A stretch of DNA of 64,000 nucleotides from Spinacia oleracea (GCF_020520425.1 NC_079492.1:1116001-1180000); one strand, 5' to 3'; positions 25,301 to 36,524 are shown, counted from the stretch's first letter. The notes: generated by a model from the letters alone, not told the origin. Numbers and translations: made by a program.

Positions 25301-26296
25301 TAGGTCGACTTCACCCTTGCTTAACTTTCTACTTCTTCTTAGTCCCTGTGGATTGGAACATAAGTGTGAGCCACAACCTGTATCTAATACCCAAGAAGTT
25401 GAATTAGCAAGTATACAGTCTATAACGAAAATACCTGAAGATGGAACGACTGTTCCGTTCTTCTGATCTTCCTTTAGCTTTGGACATTCTCTTTTGTAAT
25501 GGCCTATTCCATCACAATAAAGACAGCTTGATGTGGATTTGTCCTGCTTTGATTTAGCATTGCCCTTGGACTTTCCACCTTTCTTGAATGGTCTCTTTCT
25601 AGCCTTGAGTAAATCTTTGGCTTCACAGTCCAGTACTATTTCAGCCTTTCTGACAAGGTGAATAAATTCTGCAACTGTTTCTTCTCTTGGTTCACTTAGG
25701 TATAGTTGCTTGAAGCGACCAAACCCACTGTGTAGTGAATTGAGCAAGACAGAGACTGCCATCCTTTCGCTTATTGGTGTTCCTAGTAGACTTAGGCGAT
25801 CAAAATATGAACACATAAGATCCACATGGAACCTCAGTGGGACGCCTACCCTTTGTTTAGTGCGAAGGAGCTGAACATGTGTTTCTTGGACCTCCATCCT
25901 ATAACACCTGTTGGGAGAACTAACCTTTAGACCAGACATTGATTCAATCAACTCATGGACGTTCAGGTCCCTGTCCTCCGTACTTCCACGACAGATATCC
26001 CTCAGATTCTTGATGAGCGTAAAAGGTTCATAGGCTACAAACCTTCTAGCCCAATCATCAGGGATATTGTTCAGCATGAGACTCATAACCTTTTTGAGAT
26101 CCGCATCCCAGGCGTAAAACCTCTCAGGGGTCATGTCTCTGGCATAGTAGCTTGGCATGGGATGTGACAGTACATACTCAAGTCCATTGAGTTTGACTAT
26201 TTCAACTAGCTTAGCTTCCCATTCAAGAAAATTTGTCAGGTTCAGCTTGACCATAAGCTCAGAACCCATGATGATGTTTTGATTGTTGTTTGCCAT
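22310..26296 (-). pseudogene. Inner copia gag-pol polyprotein with one internal stop
   Basis: Same 1329-codon frame as the outer copy, starting at 26296. The zinc knuckle is intact (CLYCDGIGHYKREC), and DTG, HTD, YVDD and RNase H motifs are present. A TAA at 23708-23710 (codon 863) lies between integrase and reverse transcriptase, where the outer copy has Lys. The outer copy's TGA site is an Arg codon here. A second notable difference is SDSGGEY in place of SDRGGEY beside the second catalytic Asp of integrase. Apart from the stop the frame is open throughout, consistent with a very recent insertion. Confidence 0.97.
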
Positions 26297-27701
26297 ATTA
26301 AAACTACAATTGAAAAGAATAAACAAATAAATAACCATTCACAGTTTCTCTTAATAAACTTAAATTCTAGCATACATGCATAATTCAATGTTTATTAAGC
26401 ATTTTATTCAAGTTATGTGTTCCGGCAGGTGTGAATAAAATGATTCCAAGATCCTAAAATCATTGAAGAACTAAGCACAGTTTGTCGACTTAATCCTAGA
26501 ACATCTTAGGTAAGCAAAAGCCTTTTGCTAATAGTCTAGAAACTATTCTTGGTTGATAGGTACGTCTAAGAACTTATTAGGTAAACCTATCGAATTTGCC
26601 ACGACATAAAAGGACTCCTTACTTATATCGTTGAGTTTCACCAAAACTAACATGTACTCACAATTATTTGTGTACCTTGCCCCTTTAGGACCAATAAGTA
26701 ACACCTCGCTGAGCGAAAACTATTACTAGATTGATGTAAAGGATATCCAAGCAAGTGTATATTTTGGCATGGCACCTTTTAACTCAATTTTTAAGTTTGG
26801 AACTTAAGGCTCTTACTATGTTGGTTAGATTTTAAGTGAACTAAAATCCTTAATCATGCAACATAATCAAGCTTTTGATCTCATGCATTTTAAGACATAT
26901 TTAAAACAATAAATAACTTAAAACATGCATAAGATATTTGTGATCTAGTATGGCCCGACTTCATCTTGAAGCTTTGACTTCAAAGTCCGTCTTGAAAATC
27001 TCCGTGGGAGGCACCATTTTCTTCAAATAGGATAAGCTATAACTAATTACAACTATTTGATGGTTCGCAGACCATATTTGAATTAAAAAATAACTTTGGT
27101 ACTTTAGACCAATTACATTCAAATTAATGGTACGCAGACCATATTTTCTATCCTATTTGGGCCATACTAGTCACTTCATAACCTGCAAAACAGTACATAT
27201 ACAATATATACCATTCACCCATTCATTATCATGAATGGCCCACATAGCTGGTTAGTAAAACACATTATGCATCACGTAAACATTTGCAGCAATTAATCAA
27301 GGGCACCAATAATCTACCAATTATTCAGTCCTTATTAATTCTAATCAAGTTGTTTTAACCTTAAGGATTTGTAGACCTAATCAAGAGTTTATGACTAAAA
27401 AGCGCTCCCACTTAAACCAATAAATTCATATGCTTTACCAATTTTAAACATAAAAATGTATTTCTAGTCCAATCGGAAACATACAAATTTAATTAAAATT
27501 TAAAGCTCATATCAATTTATAATTGAATCCAAAAATTTAATTTAATTTCAGTCGTATTTAAATTAATTCATGATTTTAATTTTAGTAAAATAATTAGAAT
27601 AAATAACATTTATTATAATTATAATATTCAAAATTAAAATCCAAGAAAATAATTCAAATTATTAATTTTAAAATTAATTAAAATTACGTGAACTGAAATT
27701 T

Positions 27702-28247
27702 TCAAATTAAACATTCAAAACGATCTAATCGTAACGCAAACACCCTACGCGTTGCACGCCCATGGGCCGTACGCACACAGCCATTGCTGGCCATGTGCGC
27801 GCAGCCCATGCGCTCGTCGCATAGCTGCTGCTTCCCTATCGCAAGCCTCCGCACGCATTGGTGCTCGCTGCGCGCGCCAGCGCTCATCGCACGCGAGCTA
27901 TCGCTCGCAGTGCGCGCGCGCGACATCGCTCGCTGGGCGCGCGACATCGCTCGCTGGGCGCGCGAGCCATCGCTCGCTGGGCGCGCGACATCGCTCGCTG
28001 GGCGCGCGACATCGCTCGCTGGGCGCGCGACATCGCTCGCTGGGCGGGCGACATCGCTCGCTGTGCGCGCGAGTAATGCTGGGCGCAGCGCTCGTGGCAC
28101 GCGAGCTTGCGCTCGCTGCGCGCGAGGCTGCGCGCTCTTGTGCGAGGCAGCGCGCGTTGTGGCGCAGCTCGCTTGCTGCCCACACGCGACTGCCTTGGCT
28201 CGCTGTTCGCCCATGCCCATTCGTTCATTGCTCGTGGCACACGACAC
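27702..28247 (-). CDS. Possible leader ORF of inner copia (181 codons), unknown function
   Basis: This sense-strand frame lies between the PBS and gag, starts MSCATSNER and ends RLDRFECLI. The outer copy has the equivalent frame (31478-31981, 167 codons) with the same ends but a different repeat number. The product would be Ala/Arg-rich and repetitive (ARPASDV units). No known family is recognised. GC-rich repeats give long frames by chance, so translation is uncertain. Confidence 0.25.
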   Translation of the reverse strand: MSCATSNERMGMGEQRAKAVACGQQASCATTRAASHKSAQPRAQRAQARVPRALRPALLARTASDVARPASDVARPASDVARPASDVARPASDGSRAQRAMSRAQRAMSRARTASDSSRAMSAGARSEHQCVRRLAIGKQQLCDERMGCAHMASNGCVRTAHGRATRRVFALRLDRFECLI

Positions 28248-28400
28248 AAGGCAGGGCTGCTGCCTTGTGCTCGTGCACTACGCCCTTGCTCATTGCATTC
28301 GTGCCGCACGGGCGACGAGCTCCCTTGCTCGTCGTCGCATGCCCGCATTATACAACACCCCTTAAGGGTAACACGAAGCGTCCATTGCTTCGTGCGTGCA
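27740..28400. repeat. GC-rich island with 21-bp tandem repeats in the inner copia leader
   Basis: The unit GACATCGCTCGCTGGGCGCGC recurs about seven times between 27920 and 28075, within a 650-bp GC-rich block. The outer copy has fewer and more varied units (31640-31810). Because 21 is a multiple of three, the array is open in several frames on both strands. Confidence 0.9.
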
Positions 28401-29124
28401 AGTTTTATGAACGAATCGCATAAAATTTAAAATTTATATTTAAAATTAATGACAAATTAATAAATAATATTAATTTCATAATTTTAGGGCGAAAAAATCG
28501 AAAATTTATTATCCAATTGATTTCCGATTGTTATGGATTCAAGTCTAGGTCATAAAAATTTAAAATTTATCATAAATTTACAATTTTTATGGTGGTTTTT
28601 AATCATAGGTTTCTAATTAAATTACAATTAATTATGAAAATCAAATTAATTCTAAATTATTCTAATTTTCAACAAATTAATCATAATTACAAATTAGATT
28701 GCATAATTAACAAGACTAGGCATTCAAACTTGTTAAACATATGCAGTAGGTCAATCAAAAATTCAAGATTTATCAACAAGAATCGCAAATATTTAATTTA
28801 ACATCTTAAATTTACGAAATTTTGCATTCGAAAAACTAAAACCTTCGAAAAGTCATAGTTAGGCTTCGAATTTGAGAATTCTGGGTTCGGCAGAAAAATA
28901 CTAATTTTGTCAAAATTTTAGAATGCCTTTTACATGCGGAATTGACACAAAAATCACTCAATTCGGATGAGTAACGAAGAAACTGCCGAAAAACTGCGTA
29001 CGTATAATTAAATAAACGCAATTTGCAATTAATTAACAATTACGAAAATTAATCACCCCTTTTAATTCTTGCAAATTTGTAATATTTAACCATGTTCATG
29101 CAATTTAGATTATGAAAATAATAA

Positions 29125-29140
29125 GGGGCTCGTGATACCA
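29125..29140 (-). other. Primer-binding site, inner copia
   Basis: On the sense strand TGGTATCACGAGCCCC lies one base after the 5' LTR. It resembles the initiator-Met tRNA PBS TGGTATCAGAGCC but carries an extra base after TGGTATCA. Confidence 0.85.
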
Positions 29141-29141
29141 C

Positions 29142-30547
29142 TGTTAGGTTATGATACATATGACAATTCATAAATCATGCGGAAAAACCATAAACCCAGG
29201 AAAACATATTATTTACACATAATCATTTAGCATAGAATAGATGCATACTCTTTGTTGCGTGCCTTCCCTAGCTGCGCCCGAACCGAACAAGAACAAGTCT
29301 TTAGGACTCCAAGTGTCGTCCCTCCGTAGATAGTCCACAGCACGTCCGGATCCGCCTTAAGATTGACCAACTAGAATCGCCCTTAAGGTACTAGAATTTT
29401 CGGCACTTTTATGAGCAAGATGTGTGTTTTAGTTTTCTCTCAAAAACTCACTTTTTGAATACTTTGAAACTTCTGTTATAAATTGTGAGCCCTAGCCTCA
29501 TATTTATAGCGGTATGGAAAGGGAATCGAAATCCTATTCAGATACAAATTAATCAAACCTAGAATCCTACAAGAACTCTAATTTAATTAATTTATCAATT
29601 AGAATTAGGAATTTAATCATTAACCGAACTCTGCATGTTTTAGGAAACGTGCACGAACACAAACACTTGCACACACACGCACGACAGCCACGATGGGCCT
29701 CATGCGTGCGCGCGAGCAGCAGCCCACTCAGCGCCCGCGCGCGCTGTGCGCGCTGTGCGCTGCGCGTGCTGTGCGCGCTGTGCGCGCTGCGCGCAGCCTG
29801 CTGGGCCTGGCCTTGCTGTTTGTGCGGCGCGCTTGGCTTGCTGGGCGATGGCCTGGCTTCGTGCTGGGCCTCATCCGGCAGGCCTCGTCCGATGCTTATT
29901 CGTACGATGCGCTTCCGATTAAATTTTCCGATTCCGGAATTCATTTCCGATACGAACAATATTTAATATTTCCGATTCCGGAATTAATTTCCGTTTCGAA
30001 CAAATATTTAATATTTCCGTTTCCGGAATTATTTTCCGATTCCGGTAATATTTCCGATTCTGACAATATTTCCGTTTCCGGCAATATTTCCGATTCTGGC
30101 AATATTTCCATTTCCGATAATATTTTCCGACACGTACCATGTTTCCGTTTCCGGCAACATCTACGACTTGGATAATATTTATATTTCCGATACGATCCAT
30201 ATTTCCGTTTCCGGTAATATCATCGTTTCCGGAGTATTCATTTCTTGCCTGTGACGATCTTAGCTCCCACTGAAACCAAGATCCGTCGGTTCCGAATATT
30301 CATAGATAGAGTATCTAATGCCATTAGATACTTGATCCGTTTACGTACTATTTGTGTGACCCTACGGGTTCAGTCAAGAGTAAGCTGTGGATTAATATCA
30401 TTAATTCCACTTGAACTGAAGCGGCCTCTAGCTAGGCATTCAGCTCACTTGATCTCACTGAATTATTAACTTGTCAATTAATACTGAACCGCATTTATTA
30501 GACTTAACATAGAATGCATACTTGGACCAAGGGCATTATTTCCTTCA
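29142..30547 (-). repeat. 5' LTR of inner copia
   Basis: A 1406-bp LTR adjoining the PBS, with TATAAATA on the minus strand at 29501-29508. Confidence 0.96.
29501..29508 (-). promoter_or_regulatory. TATA box in 5' LTR of inner copia
   Basis: CTATAAATATG on the minus strand, about 1.04 kb from the U3 start. It would place the RNA start roughly 330 bp before the end of the LTR. Confidence 0.6.
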
Positions 30548-31262
30548 CCACCACCTCCCTCCACTACCGCCACGCTCATCTCCTTTCTCCTTTCCTCCAC
30601 CCCGTAACTCACCGTTCACTTTCTCCTCTCACTATCACTTACGCACCCCGCAATTCCTCGCCATTTGCCCTACATCATTGGCTGCTTCGTCCATAAACTA
30701 AATTCAGTGAAGCATCCATAAAAAGGAGATCGAGAGGAGGGAGAGAAAGAGGAGATTGAGGGGAGCACCCATCCTTACCACCGCGACTCCACTGTCGCCT
30801 AACCTATTGTTTCCCTCAAAACCTTTCGAATTCCACCATCTGAATCCATACGACCTTTACCCATAAACACAAAGCTAATTAAAACACTCAGTAGCCAATA
30901 ACCGTAACACAAACTCACGCACATTACCTATTTTCACTCTCCTATGGTCCACCGCAACACCAGTACACCACCTTGACTCCACCACCTTTGCACCACCCTA
31001 TCAGCGTGCCTCCAACCACCCAATTAAACCCCGCCCCTTTTGGTCCAACCCATCTCATCTCGCACAAGCCCATGCCATTTAATTTTCTACTCCTCCTTTG
31101 TTTCGTGCCTCACCAAGTACGGGTTTTGAAAGTTGAAACTCATTACCGATTTACTGTAGACATAAATTAAAATATCAACATTTACTTCCTTTTCATGGAT
31201 TTAAAAAAAAAATAAAAATAAAAATAAAATAAAAACGTGACCTTTTTAGCCGGTCTCCCGTC

Positions 31263-31379
31263 AGTTAGGATCAATAAAAGTTAATGGGGTGTAAAGGTTG
31301 GATTATTAGACATTAATCAAAAGGTTGGATTATTAACGGAAAATCGTCAAAAGCTTGGATTATTAAAAGTAATTTTTCC
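31263..31379 (-). repeat. Right TIR of nested MULE
   Basis: Inverted counterpart of 19651-19767, with a handful of mismatches visible by eye. Confidence 0.9.
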
Positions 31380-31477
31380 TAACATTTATTATAATTACAA
31401 TATTCAAAATTAAAATCCAAGAAAATAATTTAAATTATTAATTTTAAAATTAATTAAAATTACGTGAACTGAAATTT

Positions 31478-31981
31478 TCAAATTAAACATTCAAAACGAT
31501 CTAATCGTAACGCAAACACCCTACGCATTGCACGCCCATGGGCCGCACGCACACAGCCATCGATGGCCATGTGCGCGCAGCCCATGCGCTCGTCGCATAG
31601 CTGCTGCATCACCATCGCAAGCCTCCGCACGTTGTGGTGCTCGCTGCGCGAGCCATCGCTCGCAGTGCGCGCTCGCCAGCGCTCGCTGCGCGCGCTCCAT
31701 AGCTCGCTGTGCGCGCGAGCCATTGCTCGCTGTGCGCGCGAGCCATCGCTCGCTGTGCGCGCGACATCGCTCACTGGGCGCGCGACATCGCTCGCTGTGC
31801 GCGCGAGCAACGCTGGGCGCAGCGCTCGTGGCACGCGAGCTTGCGCTCGCTGCGCGCGAGGCTGCGCGCTCTTGCGCGAGGCAGTGCGCGTTGTGGCGCA
31901 GCTCGCTTGCTGTCCACACGCGACTGCCTTGGCTTGCCTTTCGCCCATGCCCATTTGTTCATAGCTCGTGGCCCACGACAC
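31478..31981 (-). CDS. Possible leader ORF of outer copia (167 codons), unknown function
   Basis: Counterpart of the inner-element frame, starting MSWATSYEQ and ending RLDRFECLI. The copies differ at several residues and by whole repeat units but stay open. The same caution about GC-rich sequence applies. Confidence 0.25.
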   Translation of the reverse strand: MSWATSYEQMGMGERQAKAVACGQQASCATTRTASRKSAQPRAQRAQARVPRALRPALLARTASDVARPVSDVARTASDGSRAQRAMARAHSELWSARSERWRARTASDGSRSEHHNVRRLAMVMQQLCDERMGCAHMAIDGCVRAAHGRAMRRVFALRLDRFECLI

Positions 31982-32858
31982 AAGGCAGGGCTGTTGCCTT
32001 GTGCCCGTGCACTACGCCCTTGCTCATTGCATTTGTGCCGCACGGGCGACGAGCTCCCTTGCTCGTCGTCGCATGCCCGCACTATACAACACCCCTTAAG
32101 GGTAACACGAAGCGTCCATTGCTTTGTGCGTGCAAGTTATATGAACGAATCGCATAAAAATTTAAAATTTATATTTAAAATTAATGACAAATTAATAAAT
32201 AATATTAATTTCATAATTTTAGGGCGAAAAATCGAAAATTTATTATTCAATTGATTTCCGATTGTTATGGATTCAAGTTTAGGTCATAAAAATTTAAAAT
32301 TTATCATAAATTTACAATTTTTATGGTGGTTTTTAATCATAGGTTTCTAATTAAATTATAATTAATTATGAAAATCAAATTAATTCTAAATTATTCTAAT
32401 TTTCAACAAATTAATCATAATTACAAATTAGATTGCATAATTAACAAGGCTAGGCATTCAAACTTGTTAAACATATACAGTAGGTCAATCAAAAATTCAA
32501 GATTTATCAACAAGAATCGCAAATATTTAATTTAACATCTTAAATTTACGAAATTTTGCATTCGAAAAACTAAAACCTTCGAAAAGTCATAGTTAGGCTT
32601 CGAATTTGAGAATTCTGGGTTCGGCAGAAAAATACTAATTTTGTCAAAATTTTAGAATGCCTTTTACATGCGGAATTGACACAAAAATCACTCGATTTGG
32701 ATGAGTAACGAAGAAACTGCCGAAAAACTGCGTACGTATAATTAAATAAACGCAATTTGCAATTAATTAACAATTACGAAAATTAATCACCCCTTTTAAT
32801 TCTTGCAAATTTGTAATATTTAACCATGTTCATGCAATTTAGATTATGAAAATAATAA

Positions 32859-32874
32859 GGGGCTCGTGATACCA
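32859..32874 (-). other. Primer-binding site, outer copia
   Basis: Identical to the inner PBS and one base from the 5' LTR that starts at 32876 on the plus strand. Confidence 0.85.
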
Positions 32875-32875
32875 C

Positions 32876-34266
32876 TGTTAGGTTATGATACATATGATAT
32901 TACATAAATCATGCGGAAACAACCATTAACCCAGGAATACATATTATTTACACATAATCATATAGCATAATTTAGATGCATACTCTTTGTTGCGTGCCCT
33001 CCCTAGCTGCGCCCGAACCGAGCAAGAACAAGTCTTTAGGACTCCAAGTGTCGTCCCTCCGTAGATAGTCCACAGCACGTCCGGATCCGCCTTAAGATTG
33101 ACCAACTAGAATCGCCCTTAAGGTACTAGAATTTTCGGCACTTTTGAGCAAGATGTGTGGCTGAATTTTTCTCTCAAAAACTCACTTTGAATACTTTAAA
33201 ACTCGTTATAAATTGTGAACCCAGGCCACATATTTATAGGGGTATGGAAAGAGAATTGGAATCCTATTAGGATACGAATTAATTAAATTAGAATTATAAT
33301 AAAACTCTTATTTAATTAATTTATCAAATAGAATTAGGAATTTAATCATTAAACGAACTCTGCACGTTTCAGGAATCGTGCATGAACACAAACTCACACA
33401 CACACACACGGCAGCCACGATGGGCCGCCCATGCGCGTGCGTGCGAGCAGCAGCCCACGCAGCGAGGCCCACGCAGCCGCGGCCTTGGCGCGCGCTGGGC
33501 CTGCCTTGCGGTAGGCCTGGGCGCTGCCTTGGCTGGGCTTGTGGCGCGCGTCTGGCTTGCTGGGCGATGGCCTGGCTTCGAGCTGGGCCCTCGTCCGGCA
33601 GGCCTCGTCCGATGCTTATTCGTACGATACGCTTCCGATTAAATTTCCGATTCCGGAATTCATTTCCGATACGAACAATATTTAACATTTCCGATTCCGG
33701 AATTAATTTCCGTTTCGAACAAATATTTAATATTTCCGTTTCCGGAATTATTTTCCGATTCCGATAATATTTCCGATTCTGACAATATTTCCGTTTCCGG
33801 CAATATTTCCGATTCTGGCAATATTTCCATTTCCGATAATATTTTCCGATACGTACCATGTTTCCGTTTCCAGCAACATCTACGACTTGGATAATATTTA
33901 TATTTCCGATACGATCCATATTTCCGTTTCCGGCAATATCATCGTTTCCGGAGTATTCATTTCTTGCTTGTGACGATCTCAGCTCCCACTGAAACCAAGA
34001 TCCGTCGATTCCGAATATTCATAGATGGAGTATTTAATGCCATTAAATACTTGATCCGTTTACGTACTATTTGTGTGACCCTACGGGTTCAGTCAAGAGT
34101 AAGCTGTGGATTAATATCATTAATTCCACTTGAACTGAAGCGGCCTCTAGCTAGGCATTCAGCTCACTTGATCTCACTGAATTATTAACTTGTTAATTAA
34201 TACTGAACCGCATTTATTAGACTTAACATAGAATGCATACTTGGACCAAGGGCATTATTTCCTTCA
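32876..34266 (-). repeat. 5' LTR of outer copia
   Basis: A 1391-bp LTR, near-identical to 12090-13480, with a TATA motif at 33231-33238 (minus). Confidence 0.97.
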
Positions 34267-34271
34267 GGCAT

Positions 34272-34871
34272 AACATCCAACAAATCAAAATATTCGAAGT
34301 CCCCAAGTTCAACAAACAACAACACTTAAAATTTGTAATCAAACAATTATAACACCACATTGCAACATCCAAACAACAATCCACACCAAACAAGGATTAA
34401 GAACAAGATAATTATACCAAAATTCGGTAGAAGTTTAATTTTGGAAATCTCAAGAAGAATGTCCAGTTGCTTGGATAAACCTCCATTGACTTCAAGAATA
34501 TGAACCAAAACCACCAAACTCATCTGCGATTTTTCTACCATTACCAGGTGCAAGAAATCGAAGAACAATCTTCAAGAACCCTAAAATTTAGGGGAAAAAC
34601 TCAAGAATAAAAAACCGTTTGATTCAAGGTTTTAAAGAAAGTGGGCGTGCTCGCCGGTGGAGAAGGAGGAGGGAGATGAGAGCTCGCCGGTATGAGAAAG
34701 AGGATGGAGATGAGAGCTCGCCGGTGGAGAAGGAGGAGGGAGATGACAATGGGGTGCCAGATCGAGCTGAACACGGATAAAATGAGAGTTTGTGTTTAAT
34801 TACCTTAAAGGCTGCGCTTTTGAAACTTTAGGAAAATTTTCGTTTTAAAAAAAAATAGAAATTAATTAATT
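34272..34871. other. CACTA interior, right remainder
   Basis: Continuation of the CACTA beyond the copia. No gene is recognised. A short imperfect tandem repeat with GAGCTCGCCGGTGGAGAAGG-like units lies at about 34640-34745. Confidence 0.5.
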
Positions 34872-34912
34872 TTTTCTCAAAAGTTGCTCTTGTTGTATAA
34901 GGGCAACCTTTG
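34872..34912. repeat. CACTA subterminal repeat (right)
   Basis: One inverted pair, AGTTGCTCTTGTTGTATAAG followed by GGCAACC, matches the left subterminal motif. The right end is much poorer in these motifs than the left. Confidence 0.8.
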
Positions 34913-34944
34913 ATGAGCCACCTATAAGGTTTTTTCCTCTAGTG

Positions 34945-36336
34945 TAACCAGGAACCCCAAACCAAAAACTACATTATTGCAATGATGATTCATTCCAACA
35001 AATGGTGCACATATCATATCATACCGATTTGTCCGGTATGTCGTATCAAACACCAATAAATCACCAAAATATTCATAATCCCTTTTCATCCTTCCATCCC
35101 TCCAAAAGAAACTAATTAAATGTCCATGTTCATCTAACTCAAAATCATAATAAAAATCACTCTCAGATGATTGTCTTTGAGCAAAGTACCTAATTAACTG
35201 ATTACAATCTTTACCATCAAGTTTCATTGCCTTTTCAGCAGCCAAAGCGTTGTATGCATCAGCAGTAATAAACCCTAAATTAGGAGATCCTCCGACTTCT
35301 TTTCTCATTGCACGAAGCAAATCAGACACTCTACAACCACTGGCTTTCATTGAACTAAGATACTTGAGCTGCTCCCCTGTAATATCTCTTTGAGACCTAA
35401 GCAAGTATCTCTTGTCAGCGGGAATCATATGATGATTGTGAGTCATGTTATGCCTCACCACAGTCCAAACACCTTCATTGGTAATAGAAAACTGAACAAA
35501 AGCAGTACAACCTGTACGCAATTTAGACCTCTCATACTTCCTCAACGTTTCCTTCTTAACATCTTTAAAGCTAGAATTAGAACAAAGAAATCTGCGCATA
35601 ATCCACAAACCAGTTCTACGACTAGTCCTAATTAATCCCTTACGAATACTGAAACCCTTCCTAAATGCATAATCATTATACATTTCATAAGCTTCATCAT
35701 CACTCCTAACTTCTTTTAACATTAATTCTGATGCAGATGCTTCTTCAACCACTACTACTTCTTTAGACACTGTTAAAAAATAGAGGGAAAAGATGATGTT
35801 CAATTTAGTTTGTACGATGTTCATATATTAAAACCAAATGTTCATAATCATAAACTTCAATAAATGTGTTGCGATAATAACATAATCACAACGAAAAAAA
35901 CATTGACAAAAGTAAATACCAAAGTCATGTTCATAATATAGGTGAATAATGTTCAAAATCATCAAAAACAACAAGTGTAAATTTTCCAGAAAATTGAAAA
36001 ATCTGAAAAATATTCAAAATATTAAAAAACGATACAAAGTTCATCAAACTAAAACCTAATACAACTATAAACGTAAAAAAAACAAATATAAAAAGAATTT
36101 TAATCACAATTGAATCTAATCACAATTGAAAATCAAAATCGCAAAATCAGAATCGCAAAATCAAAATCGCAAAACAAAAAAAAAACAAAAAAAATAATTG
36201 AATCAAACTCACATTCCTTCATCAACGCAGAGAGTATTGAGGAATTATCAGCATTAATTTCAGCAAGTATAGCATCAATGGAAGCTTTGCTAGTAAAATC
36301 ATTCATAGAGCATAATGTTGAAACAGAGGAAGCCAT
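34945..36336 (-). pseudogene. FAR1/MURA-type MULE transposase, N-terminal part
   Basis: Exon 1 is 36336-36213, starting at ATG in MASSVSTL; a second Met lies 18 bp upstream. Its donor GTGAGTTT pairs with the acceptor TTTTTTAACAG before 35769, and the frame continues to 34945, where the CACTA begins. The segment holds a FAR1 DNA-binding zinc-finger domain (Cys in FLCSN and GCTAFV, then HNMTHNHH) and the first catalytic Asp in LVFDTTYRTN. The frame stops at FLV, and the codons resume exactly at 5865 on the other side of the CACTA. The TSD of 3 bp means the reading frame itself is otherwise preserved. Confidence 0.9.
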
Positions 36337-36524
36337 GGAGATTGAAATCAGCAAAATTGAAAGAGAAAAACTGCGTAATGGCTTTAGAAGAGGAGAGAGA
36401 AAATTTTGAATTGATCAACGTGATTACAAAGCAAAAGGAAAGAAGGAAAATAGGAAACAAATCTGGCGCTAAGAAAGGAAGGTGAGATTGATGCAAAAAA
36501 CGCCAAAACGACGTCGTTGAAAGT

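Larger units (their letters stand above)
26339..29124 (-). other. Inner copia leader (2.8 kb)
   Basis: A long untranslated leader lies between PBS and gag. It contains a GC-rich repeat island at 27740-28400 and otherwise AT-rich sequence. Its length is unusual for a copia element, and it is conserved in both copies. Confidence 0.75.
20026..30547 (-). mobile_element. Inner Ty1/copia retrotransposon (10.5 kb), TSD CCACC
   Basis: LTRs at 20026-21445 and 29142-30547 are flanked by CCACC (20021-20025, 30548-30552). It is the same family and orientation as the outer element. The LTRs differ by about three substitutions plus a 14-bp length change in a GC-rich repeat, again by eye. It is the last insertion in the stack. 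Confidence 0.97.
19651..31379. mobile_element. Non-autonomous MULE (own length 1.2 kb) inserted in the outer copia leader
   Basis: Both sides carry the 9-bp TSD TAACATTTA (19642-19650, 31380-31388). The uninterrupted site is visible in the inner copia near 27603. Terminal inverted repeats of about 115 bp begin GGAAAAATT and are built from repeats of TAATAATCCAACCTTT. A 9-bp TSD with long TIRs is the Mutator signature. The 1.2-kb body includes CT-rich, gene-promoter-like sequence, split by the inner copia. No transposase is present. Confidence 0.95.
12090..34266 (-). mobile_element. Outer Ty1/copia retrotransposon (own length about 10.4 kb), TSD GGCAT
   Basis: The two 1391-bp LTRs (12090-13480, 32876-34266) are flanked by GGCAT at 12085-12089 and 34267-34271. 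The sense strand is minus. A MULE carrying a second copia is inserted in its leader (19651-31379). By eye the two LTRs differ at about four positions, suggesting a recent insertion. Order on the sense strand: 5' LTR, PBS, long GC-rich leader, gag-pol, PPT, 3' LTR. Confidence 0.97.
5869..34944. mobile_element. CACTA (En/Spm) element with captured host gene fragments, 29.1 kb including nested insertions
   Basis: Both ends carry the inverted repeat CACTAGAGGAAAAAAC, flanked by the 3-bp TSD TAA at 5866-5868 and 34945-34947. CACTA ends and a 3-bp TSD are diagnostic of the superfamily. Subtracting the copia inserted at 12090-34266 and its TSD leaves about 6.9 kb. That remainder has subterminal repeats, a 161-bp tandem array and exons of SSRP1 and GCS1. 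No TNPD/TNPA-like transposase was recognised, so it is probably non-autonomous. It interrupts exon 2 of the MULE transposase. Confidence 0.95.

Noticed and set aside
27752-28430. Long plus-strand frames over the GC-rich island (up to 223 codons) and the matching ones at 31528-32254
   Set aside because: They arise from 21-bp GC-rich repeats that lack stops in several frames on both strands, and they are antisense to the retrotransposon.
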